Shown: positions 1 to 10,849 of the stretch, in pieces | How positions within the stretch are numbered: position 1 is the stretch's first letter | How the letters are laid out: each line of letters begins with the position of its first letter | Assembly (NCBI GenBank): GCA_011037195.1 | Contig: JAAEAF010006912.1 | Coordinates: forward strand, 18,262-82,261 | DNA length: 64,000 nucleotides | Origin: Triatoma infestans | Lineage: Eukaryota > Arthropoda > Insecta > Hemiptera > Reduviidae | Direction: 5' to 3' | Made by a program: the position numbers and the translations under genes | The notes under the pieces: model-generated | Told to the model about the DNA's origin: nothing | Database searches by the model: none | The model's input: the letters and a program-made list of their open reading frames with translations, nothing else

Positions 1-445
1 ACCGACACTTCGGCAAATTTATTGCCTTCTTCAGGGTCTGTACAAAGCTAATAAAGCACATTGCAAACTCAAAAATAAAGAATACCACACAAAAATATAA
101 AATAAAAAGTCAGAGGTATCTGCCATATGACAGTTGCATCATGAAGAATTACGTAGAATAACGTAGAATACGTTTCTCGGTTTTCCATCCCACCCCCTCT
201 AACCCACTAATATAGTCGCATTTCTAGTTCAAAGATATTGACCAGAGATGTTACCTAAAATGAATATAAAATTTTCCTTTTGATATATTTTGTTCACATG
301 TTCTTCCTGTAGATGATCATTCGCTAAACAAAAATGTTTTTCATATTCAGGAAATCTCAAAACATTTATTTCCGGTTGATGAAAAATCCAAATTTGATCG
401 CAATACTTCTTGTTACCACAGTAAGAGAAAGTAATAAAAAAAGAA
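1..445 (-). repeat. Repeat fragments at the left edge: hammerhead-like motif and dispersed-repeat copy
   Basis: No gene is seen. Positions 1-37 on the minus strand carry a short motif with the layout ACC, CTGAAGA, a GGC/GCC hairpin, GAA, then GGT, which matches the motif in the foldback elements (see findings). Positions about 290-445 are a reverse copy of the unclassified dispersed repeat that recurs through the window, recognisable by the TTCGCTAA, TTCCGGT and AGTAAGAGAAAGT landmarks. A 90-codon minus-strand open frame over 229-501 is made of this repeat and is not a gene. Confidence 0.55.
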
Positions 446-1319
446 AACAAAAATCTTCCTTCAGTGTGAAATCTATTCTTATAAAGAAATAATCGCCCCA
501 TTATTTGACTGTTAGAAAGACGGGTGGTTTAGCTTTGGCAATACAACAAGGAAGGGAGAAAGTGTATACAAGGTGACGTCGGCTGACCTTGGACTAACGT
601 TATATTGCTGCGAAAGGGAAACCGAACTGGGTTGGTCTCCTTCCTAGAATGTGTTTGGTGACTACATCATATTTATATGATCAGCCGTCTGAAGATTAAG
701 AAATTAGGCTGCTTCACCCCCATCACCACGTAATTAAAAATTATAAGTAGTCCCCCGTTTAATGTAATAAATTAATTCTATTTTACTAGTTAAGCCTATC
801 TGAACTTCGGGAAAATTAATTTAATAAAAGTGATAGGTTTATACTGTACAACTGAATATATTGTATTATATTGTACAATTGAAGTTTTTTTTTTTAACTA
901 CTTCCTGAGCAAAAATCCTTGGTAACCTATAAGCAGGAAGCTCCAGCACTCTAAGACAGTACCTAAAGTGTAGGTAATTACCACTCGCAGATCAACATCA
1001 GTCTCAGCATACAGCATGTAGTTGTGAGTAACTGACAGAAAAGAATACTACAGCTTTTTAATAAAACACGCAACATCTTTTCAAATATCTCATTCTTTCA
1101 TTCCAACTCTGAAGAAAATCATAGAAAATTCCCATAAAATCCACAAATCTATAACGAAAAGTTTTGGTTAATTGATTTTTCCGCAAACTTGCAATTCGAA
1201 TAGTACATTTAATATCACTTAATATTGTGAACATTGAACCGAACTGGCACTTAAGTAATAATGCTTACTTGCATGAACGTAACAGCTCCCATCTGCCCAG
1301 TACCTATTTATTTTCATGG
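446..1319. other. AT-rich stretch, no recognisable feature
   Basis: No coding sequence, RNA gene or clear repeat is recognisable. The stretch is mildly richer in GC around 540-700, which could be part of an old repeat, but nothing in it can be assigned. Confidence 0.5.
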
Positions 1320-2010
1320 AAAAAAAATCAGTTGTGAAACAGTCACGCGACTTTCTTTCACGACAGTTTACACAGTTAGTAAGTGACACTCAAACTTGTA
1401 TTACTTACTCTTACCTGGTAACAGGAGTAAGAGTACAAAAACATTTTTTTTAGCGAATGGTTTGTGTGTATGAGCAACATATCTCAAAAACGAAAAATCG
1501 GAGGATGCTCAAACGGTGTTCCGTTTATATACTACGTGATACCTGATACTATCTGACACGAAGATTTCTGGCAAAATCCATCAACCGGAAGTAAGACTTT
1601 ATTCTTTTTTCAATTTTGGCGATTTTCTCGTTAACGGCTTTTATGTTTTTCTTCAAACTTCGTATACTATCTATATACAGAAATACCAATCATTTTTATT
1701 TGAAACATTATTTTTGGGAGATTCTGAGAGAACAATACATGTCATAACTTAAAAATATGTCTAGTATTCCAAATTTGAAGAAAATTTCGAATTTTTTGGA
1801 ATTTTACGTCGTAAAATTTCAAATGTTTGTTCAATGTTATTGACACTCTTTTCTAGAATACAATGTAATCAATTGTCAGGATAGCTACTTGCCCCCTGTA
1901 TTTTTGTCAGGACAGATAATAAATTTGGAAATTTGTATTTTTTTTATATAATTGCACTACAAAAGTAAGAGAAAATCGTGTGTTTTCACACCAAATGTTT
2001 TTTGGCATAT
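1320..2010 (+). repeat. Dispersed repeat family, forward copy
   Basis: This is a forward copy of the unclassified family. It begins with a degraded end resembling GTGAAACAGTCACGCGAC, passes the GCGAATGG and ATCAACCGGAAGTA landmarks, and closes at about 1985-2007 with the TAAGAGAAAATCGTGTG end. The same end is seen in other copies as CAGTAAGAGAAAGT followed by a GTGTTTCACAC box. Its last 200 bases pair with an inverted copy near 3755-3970. Confidence 0.6.
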
Positions 2011-2339
2011 TCCGGAGATTTTAAAATATGTGGTTCCTATCGTTAGGCTGGAATCTGGGTAGTTCACGCCTACATCTCTCAAGACGTAGTTTGACTTCCT
2101 CGTACTGAGTAATTGCGTCAAAGACGGATGTACCGATCTTATGAGTTAATAAAGGTGCGAACGCAGGACATGAGAAGGCTAAACTTCAGTAAGACTTGAG
2201 ACCGTTTACAATACAAAGAAGAACCAAAATGAACATAGAGGTACCAAAATAGAATTCACAGGTAAGACAAAATCTTACAATAACCACAATTATTATAGAA
2301 AGAGAACAAAAAAAAACAGGATTCCAGAATAGAAGATAT

Positions 2340-2665
2340 CAAATAGAACACGCATATGCTTTCAATGCGGTCGGAAACATGAGATTAATGGGTTCCAGCT
2401 CAAGACAAAATCTGTTCAAGGACTGCCAAGAGAAATTACTTTGCTGAGGTTTGTAAATAAAAAAACGTAAGCTCAATTAATGAAAAATGAAATCTGATAC
2501 GGAGGATTCTGATGCAAATACGGAAGACACATTCAAAATAAGTCATAATGCGTGTAGTGATAGCATCAAGTTCGAAATTTAGAGCTTGGTTCAAGGAAAT
2601 ATAGTACAAGATAAGTCAGTAAATTTCAAAGTAGATACGGGTAACTTAATATTACTTAAGACTAG
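2340..2665 (+). pseudogene. Degraded LTR-retrotransposon gag zinc knuckle and protease start
   Basis: Two short coding-like patches lie in order on the plus strand. Near 2352-2420 the translation reads RICFQCGRKHEING, a CCHC zinc knuckle whose final Cys is lost. Near 2585-2665 another frame reads SVNFKVDTGNLILL, where DTG is the active-site triad of retropepsins. The order knuckle then protease is that of Gypsy-type gag-pol. The intervening frame has stops, and no reverse transcriptase follows, so this is a fossil fragment. The call rests on two short motifs and could be coincidental. Confidence 0.45.
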
Positions 2666-3614
2666 ACATTGCGTTTTATTAGTTAGATATGTTTTTTCTT
2701 AAATTAAAATAATTTAAAAAACAAGTTTTAGGCAAGAAAATTACTAGTTAGTAAGCGCGCTGGTATCGGCTGACCTTCATTTGTACGTCCAACTGAAAAT
2801 TTTGGTCAACTCTGAATGATTCCTGAAATATTAGCGTTAAGATATGGCTGCAACATTAGAGGCTTACCTTTAAACTGATTAGTTTTGTTGGATTTGATAT
2901 TAGCGCTGCCTGGTGGTGAACAATGTAGTTACATTCAATTAGTTTTTGTGTACTACTCCCAACATTTCTATTTATATGTGGAATTAAGGCGACCTAAACG
3001 TATAATTATATTATAAAAATATATTAATAATTAAAATAAGAGAAAGAAACGTAAGTGTTGCACAGCAGATTTTATTTTTAAATTTATTACCTAAAATTAA
3101 ATTGCAATAAAATATTAAATAAAAATCTGAATAACGACACCTTTTCTAAAGAAGATTGGTACAGGTGTGAAAATTTATGCCATCAGTAGATCTAATGAGG
3201 GAACAGAAGAATAATTCTTGTGTGAAATTGTTTATCTTTATCTGAGGACCCGAGGTTAAATAGTTAGTTTGTGCATCTCCACTAATTAGTATAACTTTTA
3301 ATAATATTTTTACTGTTTTTTGTATTTTTTTATTTATTTATTTTGTTTTGTTTTTCATCCAATGCGACAAAGGTGATGGTCAGTATTAAATAGCCAACAA
3401 AGAGATCTTCACGGTGCCTGACTTCCCCGCACACCGATACATATCTTAATTTACAGATTTATTGTTAGGATCTCCCCCAACAGTAACATCAAAAAGATGT
3501 TGTCATCAGGGTTCAAGGATTTTCAATCAGTAAATTTATTTATTTATTTATTTTTATCTATTGTTAAATAAAATGTATAGCTTTTTTTTTCTTAACTATC
3601 CCTTTTAGTAATTC
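2666..3614. other. AT-rich stretch, no recognisable feature
   Basis: No gene is seen. The stretch contains runs of TTTATT near 3330-3345 and 3538-3555, and a slightly GC-richer patch near 3360-3530 that may be old repeat DNA of unknown type. Confidence 0.4.
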
Positions 3615-3754
3615 TTTCAATGTATCCGTCTACGACGCAGTTACTCAGTAGGAGGAAGTCAAACTATAGCTACGTTTTCAGAGATCTAGACGCCACTGTC
3701 GGGATCCTAGCTTAACAATAGGAACCAGATGTATTAATATCCCCAGAATGCGAT

Positions 3755-4410
3755 AAAAAAATCTGGTGTGAAACATTCACATTACTTTCTCTTACTGCTA
3801 TTAATTTAATTATACAAAAAAAAAAAATGACAAATTTCCTACAAACTTCCAAATTTATTATCTGTCCTGACAAAAACACAACGATTGAGGGAGCAAGTAG
3901 CTATCCTGACAGTTGATTACATTGCAGTCTAGAAAAGAGTGTCAATAATATTGAACAAACATTAACGAACATATTCCTCAAAACTCTCGAAAAACAATTT
4001 TCCAAACAAAAGTCTAGGTTTATATCTGTGCAGTTAGTATTCCAAGATTATCGTTACAGTTGTTTTCGAGAAAATAACAAAAAACTTCAAATTCTGTTCT
4101 GTAAAGTCGCTTTACCATTTAACCGAATTTCTTCAAATTTGGAATTCTAAAAATGTTTTTTAATGTATAATAATGTTAAATAGGTGGGGAGAACGATACA
4201 TTTTACTGCAGTGGGCCTTTAGAGGAAAATTAGACGCTACTGTTCCTCAGAACCGCCAAAAATTCAATTTTCCAGAGAAAAATTTTTCAAATAAAAGTGA
4301 ATGGTATGTATGTAGGTAGAGAGTATACGAAGTTTGAAGAGAAACGCCTAGGTCGAACGTCGTAATGTTTATAGCGAAAAGTCCGTATGTGACCAAAATA
4401 TTTTTTAAAA
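3755..4410 (-). repeat. Dispersed repeat family, reverse copy with intact terminus
   Basis: A reverse copy whose end is well preserved. At about 3758-3800 the plus strand reads TCTGGTGTGAAACATTC and then ACTTTCTCTTACTG, the complement of the end found in forward copies. A second reverse copy starts abutting it near 4411 and is interrupted by the BEL/Pao element. Confidence 0.6.
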
Positions 4411-4828
4411 AATCTCACTCACTCCTCTTAATACAGTTGCATTTAAAATATGCAATATGTAATGACGACAAATTTTCTTTAAATTTCAATTTTCGCTCTA
4501 TATCCTAACATAAATATACAGGTAGAGGGGAGAAGTGCTAATCTACCAACAGAAGCAAGCTGAGAATGATTACTTGTAGAGTGCTAATAATATTTGAATT
4601 TTTACGTTGAGATTCCTCAGATCCACCTAAAATGTTTGAAACAAAGTGATACGTTTCTATCTATGAAGCAATCACTCCAAGTTTAAAGAAAATCGTAACT
4701 GTTTAAAAAAAAAAAAACAGAAACCTAATCCTATAAAATCACACTTCCTGTAAACCGATTTTCTTCAAATTTGGAATTCTAGCAATGCTTGTAATGTGTG
4801 TTAATATTAGATAGTGGTAAAACCATAT

Positions 4829-5540
4829 TGTCACCCAAGGCGAGAATGGCGAACGGGCGCAGAAAGTGAAATACCGAAAAAATAATAAATAAATAAAATT
4901 AAAATAAAAAGGAGATGCAAAGGAAGAAGCTTCGACTTACCTGGAGAGTGGTGAGGCTGAATGCGCAAGCGGCGAAGCTGAGGCGATAGGTGAACGATCG
5001 AGGAAGATGTGGCGTGTACGTGTAGGTGTGTGTGTGTGTGAGGCAAAGAAAGGATATCTGGTGAAAGGAAGGGAGTTAGAGTGCTCCGTGGAAGCTGATG
5101 ACGCTGCTGTTGAAGCGGCTGATGGTGTCAGAAGAGCCCAGGCACGAAGGTGAGTGATTCTCCAGATGATGGCGAGGAAAGACGCGACTTGTGTTTCAAG
5201 AAGATAACGAATATTAATTCGTTATCGAAAGGCGCGAATACGGCGAATAAACGTAAAGGCGAATTTTACACACACTACTAACTGCTTAGAAAGAAGCGAA
5301 AGGACAAGTTGCACAGGCGAGAGCTAGACGGTAACTGAAGTAATTCTATAGAAGGAGAACGGTTTAAGAGTGTGGGAAAAATAATCGAAAAGCGGGAATC
5401 AGGAAAGATAAAAGGCGCCGCCAATCCCACCCCACAAGAGGAAGGTAAAAGGGTGGGAAGGCGTGGGAAATATGCGGGCGATGAAATAATTTTAAAATAG
5501 CGAGGTAAAGTTAATCCCTCAAGGGGGCCGCGACCTAACA
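4829..5540 (-). repeat. 3' LTR of the BEL/Pao element
   Basis: A full-length LTR of 712 bp. It shares about 320 bp of high identity with the truncated right LTR, from the ATTAATTCGTTATCG block to the TGTTAGGTCG terminus. Small differences between the two, such as an inserted CGGCGAATA-like octamer-scale segment near 5237 and scattered substitutions, indicate moderate age. The part 4829-5206 has no counterpart in the right LTR because that side is deleted. Confidence 0.85.
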
Positions 5541-8470
5541 TGCCGCCTGCCCTGAAGACTGGGCTTCAGCATTTACTGATTCGGGAGCGGACAGAGTTTG
5601 GCGAGCAAACGGCGGATGGTGCCGGAAGCGGTATGGACGTCGGCGACACGACTGATGGAGGGCGATGATGCGGCCTAAAGGCCATTGGCGCGGCGGAACA
5701 TTGTTCTGTTGGACTATAACGACGGTGCCGGGGGCGACTTCCGTTGCGGGGAGGAGCCACTTGGTGCGTTGTTGGAGGGTATGAAGGTATTCTTGACGCC
5801 AGCGCTTCCAAAAGTCTGTTGAATGCGCTGGGTCAGGTGCCACCGGGACAGGCGATTGATATTGAGGGCGGTAACATCGCGCTCGGGAGGCGCGGTAAGA
5901 GGGCGGAAAACCAGAAAGTGGCCGGGCGTGTGGGGTTCCGGATCGTTCGGGTGGAAAGAGAGGGCGCACAGAGGGCGCGAGTTCAGGATCGCCTCGACGT
6001 CGGTGGTCACGGTGAGCAGCTCCTCGTAAGTGAGGCGCTGATCACCAATGACGTGGGTGAGATGGTGTTTGGCGGTCTTAATAGCCGTTTCCCAGAGGCC
6101 TCCAAAATGAGGACTGGCCGGGGGGATAAATCTCCACTCAATGCCAGCGGAAGCGGCAGCGCGATAGACCGCTTGTTGGTGACATTCGTCACTCAACAGG
6201 CGACCGAGTTCCCGAAGTTCGTTGTGGGCCATTGTTAAAAGTTAGTGCCATTGTCGGAAAAGATGGTGGTCGGGAGTCCCACGGCGAGCGGTGAAACGGC
6301 GGAAGGCGGTGAGGAAGGCAGATGTAGACAGCTCCGACGCGATCTCGAAGTGCACGGCTTTGGTGGTGAAGCAGATGAACGCCACCAAATAACCTTTAGT
6401 GACCACCGCGCAGCGGAGGCGAGCACTAGAGATGGCGAATGGGCCGGCGAAGTCAACGCCGGTCACGGTGAAGACGGTGGCAGCGGAGACGCGTTGTGAG
6501 GGGAGATTGCCCATGGGTTGGATGACGGGGCGCGGTTTGGCGGTAAAGCATCGGTTGCATTTCCCGATGCGATGGCGCACCACATTGCGTCCATCCAGGA
6601 TCCAATAATGGCGGCGGATATAGGCGTGAGTGGCGAGAGCTCCGGCGAGTAGAAAGAAGGCGAATATGGGCGTCGTCGATGATGAGCTGGGTGAGTGGAT
6701 GTTTCTTGGGGAGCAAGGAGGGATGGCGAAAACCATATGGCAGGGGGGCAGACGAGAGCCGCCCGCCGACGCTGAGTACCTGCTGATCATCAACAAACAA
6801 GTGCAGTTGGCGCACAAGGCGGTGTCGAGATCGCGGGTCACGGGCCTCTTGGATTTCTTTATCCAGGTGCGTGGATTGGGCCAGGCGTATTAAGGCGAGA
6901 GTGGCAAATTGGATCTCAGAGGCGGTGAGGAATCCGGTGCGGCGAGCGGAGGGATTGCGGCAGTTGAAGAGAAAGCGCAGACAGTAGGCGGTTACGCGCT
7001 GTAGGGCAGCAAGCGACGAGAAGCGTTCAAAGACGGTGTCTTCCTCGGTGGCGGCAACAAGCACAATCGAGGCGGGGGGCTTGGCCTCTTGTCCGATGAA
7101 AGCCTCATCAACAGGTGCGGGTGTGTGAGGCCAGGAGGCGGGAGCGGCGGCGAGCCAAGAAGGCCCCTTCCACCACAAGGGGTGATCCTGGAGATGGTGA
7201 GGCGCTACTCCTCTAGAGGCGCAATCGGCAGGGTTGTCCTGGGAAGAGACATGGCGCCACTCGTTAGGCAGAAGGAGATCTTGAATTTCGGCTACGCGGT
7301 TGCCGACGAAAGTTTTCCAACGATGACTCTCCCCGCGAATCCAGGCGAGAGTGACCGTGGAATCGGAGAATGTGGTAAGAAAGGCGCCTAGGTGTGGAAG
7401 TATGCGCGTGTTAGCCGCGTGGAGGAGTTTGGCGAGTAGGTGGGCGCCACATAATTCAAGGCGCGGTAAGGATAAAGATTTGTTGGGGGTCACCTTTGAT
7501 TTAGCGGTGACGAGATGGACGTGGTGATGGCCATTTGCAGTGGTGGGGTGGAGGTACACGACGGCTGCGTAACCCGATTCAGAGGCGCCGCAGAATCCCA
7601 CAAGGTGATGAGCTGAGGAGGGATGAACGTCGGGCAATAGGCGCGGTATTTGAAGGTGGTCAAGATCCGGGAGGTGACTTTGGAAGTCATGCCAAGGCGC
7701 GACGAGCGGGAAGGGTTTGATAACATTCTAATTAGAGGCGACATAGCTGGCGGAAGAACAGTTTGGCGCGGAAGGTAATGGGAGTAAGCCACCCGAGAGG
7801 GTCGAAGATGCGAGCCATCTGGCTGAGAACGGTGCGTTTGGTGGAGGCAGGATCACTCATGCGGACGGCGTAGAAGGTGTCCACAGTGGGGTTCCATCCT
7901 AGCCCCAAAATTTTGTGGACCGGGTCACGATCCAGGCACAGCGGATCCTCAGACAGGGGGAGGCGGCAACGGTCAGGCGGAAGGCCCTGCAGGAGTGCGG
8001 GAGAGTTGGAAGCCCACTTCCGCAACTCGAACCCGCCCGCCATGAGCAGCTGCTGCAGTTGGGCGCGTAGGGCATGGGCTTCCGCCTCTGACGAAGCGCC
8101 GGTGAGGACATCATCGACGTACACGTCTTGGAGGAGGGTGGCCTGGGCCTGAGGATGCTTATCTCCTTCATCAGTCGCTAGTTGGCGAAGGGTCCGTAGG
8201 ACGAGGTAAGGCGCGGAGGATACGCCGTAGGTCACCGTGTTCAGGCGGAAGGACGAAATGGGGTCCTGCTCAGAGAAGCGCCAAATGATGCGTTGAAAAT
8301 CCCGCTGCTCGGGAGCGACCAGGATCTGGCGATACATTTGCCGCATGTCGGCGGTGAACACGAAGGCGTGAAGGCGAAAGCGTACATCGAGCGTGACGAT
8401 GTGAGTAAAAGGTCATTCAGTGACCGGCCGTTAGAGGAGGCGCAGGAGGCGTTGAACACGACCCGCAACT
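5541..8470 (-). pseudogene. BEL/Pao pol remnant: reverse transcriptase, RNase H, integrase, C-terminal domain
   Basis: Decayed pol read on the minus strand. Reverse transcriptase spans about 8470-7740 and starts mid-domain (RVVFNAS, SLNDLL). It keeps the palm motif YVDD near 8100 and a Pao-type connection (ARIFDPLGWLTPITFRAKLF). The RNase H region, about 7640-7140, keeps LPRLELCGAHLLAKLL, FSDSTVTLAWI and the NPADCASRG signature. Integrase follows, about 6840-5990: a zinc-binding part, then GVDFAGPF, FSDNGTNF and PASPHFGGLWE, which carry the three DDE residues in different frames. The C-terminal domain of BEL integrases lies at about 5860-5560. At least three frame changes separate these blocks. 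There is no initiator and no gag or protease. Confidence 0.88.
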
Positions 8471-8479
8471 TAGTAGTTC

Positions 8480-8798
8480 ATTAATTCGTTATCGAAAGGC
8501 GCGAATAAACGTAAAGGCGAATTTTACACACACTACTAACTGCTTAGAAAGAAGCGGAAGGACAAGTTGCACAGGCGAGGGCTAGACGGTAACTGAAGTA
8601 ATTCTATAGAAGGAGAACGGTTTAAGAGGTGGGAAAAATAATCGAAAAGCGGGAATCAGGAAAGATAGAAGGCGCCGCCAATCCCACCCCACAAGAGGGA
8701 GGTAATAGGGTGGGAAGGCGTGGGAAATATGCGGGCGATGAAATAATTTTAAAATAGCGAGGCAAAGTTAATCCCTCAAAGGGGGCCTCGACCTAACA
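8480..8798 (-). repeat. Truncated 5' LTR of the BEL/Pao element
   Basis: Only the promoter-side 319 bp of the LTR remain, matching 5220-5540 of the left LTR. On the minus strand the LTR breaks off after the CGAATTAAT block and runs straight into reverse-transcriptase coding sequence (FNASCASS). No microhomology longer than a few bases is obvious at the break. Confidence 0.85.
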
Positions 8799-9120
8799 CA
8801 TATATTATACTAATGTGTACTGTAGAGGAAAGCATAACGCTACTGTTTTTCTAGACCCCCAAAAATTAATTTCAAGGGAAAATGTTTCAAAAACGAGAGA
8901 GGTATTTATGTGTGTTGAGAGTATACATAGTTTAAAGAAAATCGTTAGAGCCTTTTCAAGAAATGCACATGCAATACAGACCATTCGCTAAAAGCATTTT
9001 TTTTATATTCAAAGGATTCCAAAATATGTCTTTCCGGTGAAAACTTAATCTCGAAAATCGGCACGATTGTAATACTTCTTCCTCTTTCTAGGAGTAAGAG
9101 TAAGTAATATAAGTTTGAGG

Positions 9121-9517
9121 AAATTTGTCAGTTGAATCTGTGTAAACTATCTAAAAAGAAAGTCGCGTAAGTTTGCACATCAGATTTTTTCCATAGGGTC
9201 GCGGTGGTGTAGGCTCAATAGCCAACCCACACAGAATCTAATTAGCTGTAATTATTACAATTCTAATAATTTTTTTTGAATTTTCAAGTTTTACTAAAAA
9301 CTAACGATGTACAAAAAATATTAAACATTCGGTGGTAGCCAGTCCAATTTGATGGACGTTGAATACTAGATATTAACTTCGATTATCGACAGCTAGATAA
9401 CTAACATCGATTTCTTTTAAAGGAAGATTGTAACCTCCCAATACATTACCCCCTGAGTGCGGCTATATTGGTCATTTGATATACGGTTTATTATGATATT
9501 TGATTTTAGTTTGGGTC
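9121..9517 (+). promoter_or_regulatory. Upstream region of GPN3
   Basis: A 397-bp AT-rich stretch between the repeat and the GPN3 start. The TTTTAG ending at 9509, eight bases before the ATG, looks like a splice acceptor, so a 5' UTR intron is possible. No TATA box or initiator can be singled out. A GC-richer patch at 9197-9232 (a GGTCGCGG-containing segment) is isolated and unassigned. Confidence 0.3.
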
Positions 9518-10345
9518 ATGAGATATGCTCAGTTAGTTATTGGCCCTGCTGGAAGTGGTAAATCCACGTATTGTGCAGCCGTGGTACAGCATTATGCCTC
9601 TTGCAAAAAGGTAATCGAAGTAGTTAATTTAGATCCGGCTGCTGAATATTTTTCTTATGAACCACTTGCAGATATTCGTGAATTAATACATGTGGATGAT
9701 GCTATGGAAGATGAAGATTTAAAATTCGGCCCAAATGGGGCCCTTGTTTACTGTATGGAATATTTTTTAGAAAATCCAGAATGGCTGAAAGATAATCTTG
9801 GAGAGGATGACGGAGATTATATTTTATTTGATTGCCCTGGGCAAATTGAATTGTATACCCATATGACAACAGTGAAACAATTTATTTCACTGTTGAAGAA
9901 CATGAATTTTCATATTTGTGCAGTGTTTCTGATTGATAGCCAGTTTATGGTAGATGGTACTAAATTTTTATCTGGTACGATGGCAGCACTTTCTGTCATG
10001 GTGAATTTAGAAGTGCCACATGTAAATATACTGAGTAAAATGGATCTCTTGAGTAAATCGGCCAGATCAAAGATAGATAGCTATTTAGATCCAGACCCGC
10101 ATTTTCTAATCGGTGAAGTTGAAGCTAACTCTCGATGGAATAAAAAATATAGAAAATTAACAGAAAGCATTGGGAAAATTATAGATGATTATAGTTTAGT
10201 TAAGTTTTACCCACTGAATTTGAAAAATGAGGAAAATCTAGCTGACATACTTCTCACAATAGACAATATTATCCAGGTCGGAGAAGAAGCCGATGTTAAA
10301 ACTAGAGATTTTGACTATCCAGATTTAGAAGATAATGATGATTAA
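9518..10345 (+). CDS. GPN3: GPN-loop GTPase 3
   Basis: A complete intronless gene for a 275-residue protein, close to the usual length of the family (about 280). GPN3 is a cytoplasmic GTPase that works with GPN1 in the assembly and nuclear import of RNA polymerase II; that role is family knowledge. Visible motifs are the N-terminal P-loop GPAGSGKSTYC (about residues 8-18), VNLDPAAEYFSY with the preceding switch region, the defining GPN loop FGPNGALVYCMEYF, the G3-like DCPGQIELYTH, NILSKMDLLSK as the guanine-specificity motif, and an acidic C-terminal tail (FDYPDLEDNDD). The ATG at 9518 gives MRYAQLVIGPAG, which matches family N termini; the frame is open six codons further upstream but without an ATG. 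It is convergent with the AF10-like gene. No damage is seen, so it is likely functional. Confidence 0.97.
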   Translation: MRYAQLVIGPAGSGKSTYCAAVVQHYASCKKVIEVVNLDPAAEYFSYEPLADIRELIHVDDAMEDEDLKFGPNGALVYCMEYFLENPEWLKDNLGEDDGDYILFDCPGQIELYTHMTTVKQFISLLKNMNFHICAVFLIDSQFMVDGTKFLSGTMAALSVMVNLEVPHVNILSKMDLLSKSARSKIDSYLDPDPHFLIGEVEANSRWNKKYRKLTESIGKIIDDYSLVKFYPLNLKNEENLADILLTIDNIIQVGEEADVKTRDFDYPDLEDNDD

Positions 10346-10840
10346 TTTAAAAACAAATGTGCTCATAATAAAATGTAACTTATGCAATTTACGTTCAACC
10401 AAAAATATAATTTCTCCATTTATTTTTCTATACGCATGGGACGCTTATAAAATTCCCATTTCAATTATAAGTACGTGGTTTTTGAGGGTGTATCAGCAGC
10501 GACGCCGAGACGTCTGAAGAAATACTCATTCTTTCCAGCAACAGGGAATCACAAATCTTATTAATCTAACCTCTTCAATGTATGTTTCTGTTTACATATT
10601 TTTCAGGTACTTAAATGAGATTTCGTAATACTATGGCTTTCAGTAAAAGCACAATTATTTTACAATTGGTAGAGTGAATACTTTCAAAAGTCTTTAAGAA
10701 GTACTAAATATTCTATTACAAGATTTGTTCCTGATGTATAATTTATAGCAGCTCTATTTGGTAAAACATTAAAATACCTGAAATGTATTTACTTTCCTGT
10801 AGTATATCCTTGTGAAATTTAAGTTTGACATGTTGCTTCA

Positions 10841-10846
10841 AATAAA
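10841..10846 (+). promoter_or_regulatory. Candidate polyadenylation signal for GPN3
   Basis: An AATAAA hexamer about 500 bases after the stop. Another AATAAA lies at 10367-10372, only 22 bases after the stop, which would leave an unusually short 3' UTR. Which one is used cannot be decided from sequence. Confidence 0.35.
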
Positions 10847-10849
10847 GAA

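Larger units (their letters stand above)
1800..3970. repeat. Large inverted repeat: arms 1800-2145 and 3615-3970
   Basis: The two arms are diverged reverse complements. They include the end of the dispersed repeat and about 140 further bases containing GTAGTTTGACTTCCTC, which appears inverted at 3655-3665. The spacer of about 1.5 kb holds the Gypsy-like remnant. The arms may be two repeat copies in opposite orientation rather than the termini of one element. Confidence 0.5.
4829..8798 (-). mobile_element. BEL/Pao LTR retrotransposon, internally deleted
   Basis: A 3970-bp element on the minus strand. It is bounded by TG...CA ends, with TGTTAGGTCG starting each LTR on the minus strand, and is flanked by a perfect 5-bp duplication CATAT (4824-4828 and 8799-8803), the size usual for BEL/Pao. 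The left (3') LTR is 4829-5540 (712 bp). The right (5') LTR is cut to 8480-8798. Going 5' to 3' on the minus strand the internal region starts directly in reverse transcriptase, so the rest of the 5' LTR, the primer-binding site, gag, protease and the first part of reverse transcriptase are gone. What remains is reverse transcriptase, Pao-type RNase H, integrase and the C-terminal domain, with stops and frameshifts. It can neither encode its proteins nor be transcribed normally. Confidence 0.9.
4411..9120 (-). repeat. Dispersed repeat copy split by the BEL/Pao insertion (4411-4828 and 8804-9120)
   Basis: The two parts join into one continuous reverse copy when the insertion and one CATAT duplicate are removed. 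The left part ends with the AACCGATTTTCTTCAAAT block. The right part resumes with the AGAGGAAAGCATAACG block, as in the uninterrupted copy near 60600-60720, and ends near the GGAGTAAGAG landmark. Confidence 0.65.

Noticed and set aside
229..501. 90-codon minus-strand open frame
   Set aside because: It overlaps a reverse copy of the non-coding dispersed repeat and has no domain.
9500..9517. Upstream in-frame extension of GPN3 (six codons without ATG)
   Set aside because: It begins with TTG and lies next to a possible splice acceptor; the ATG at 9518 matches family N termini.
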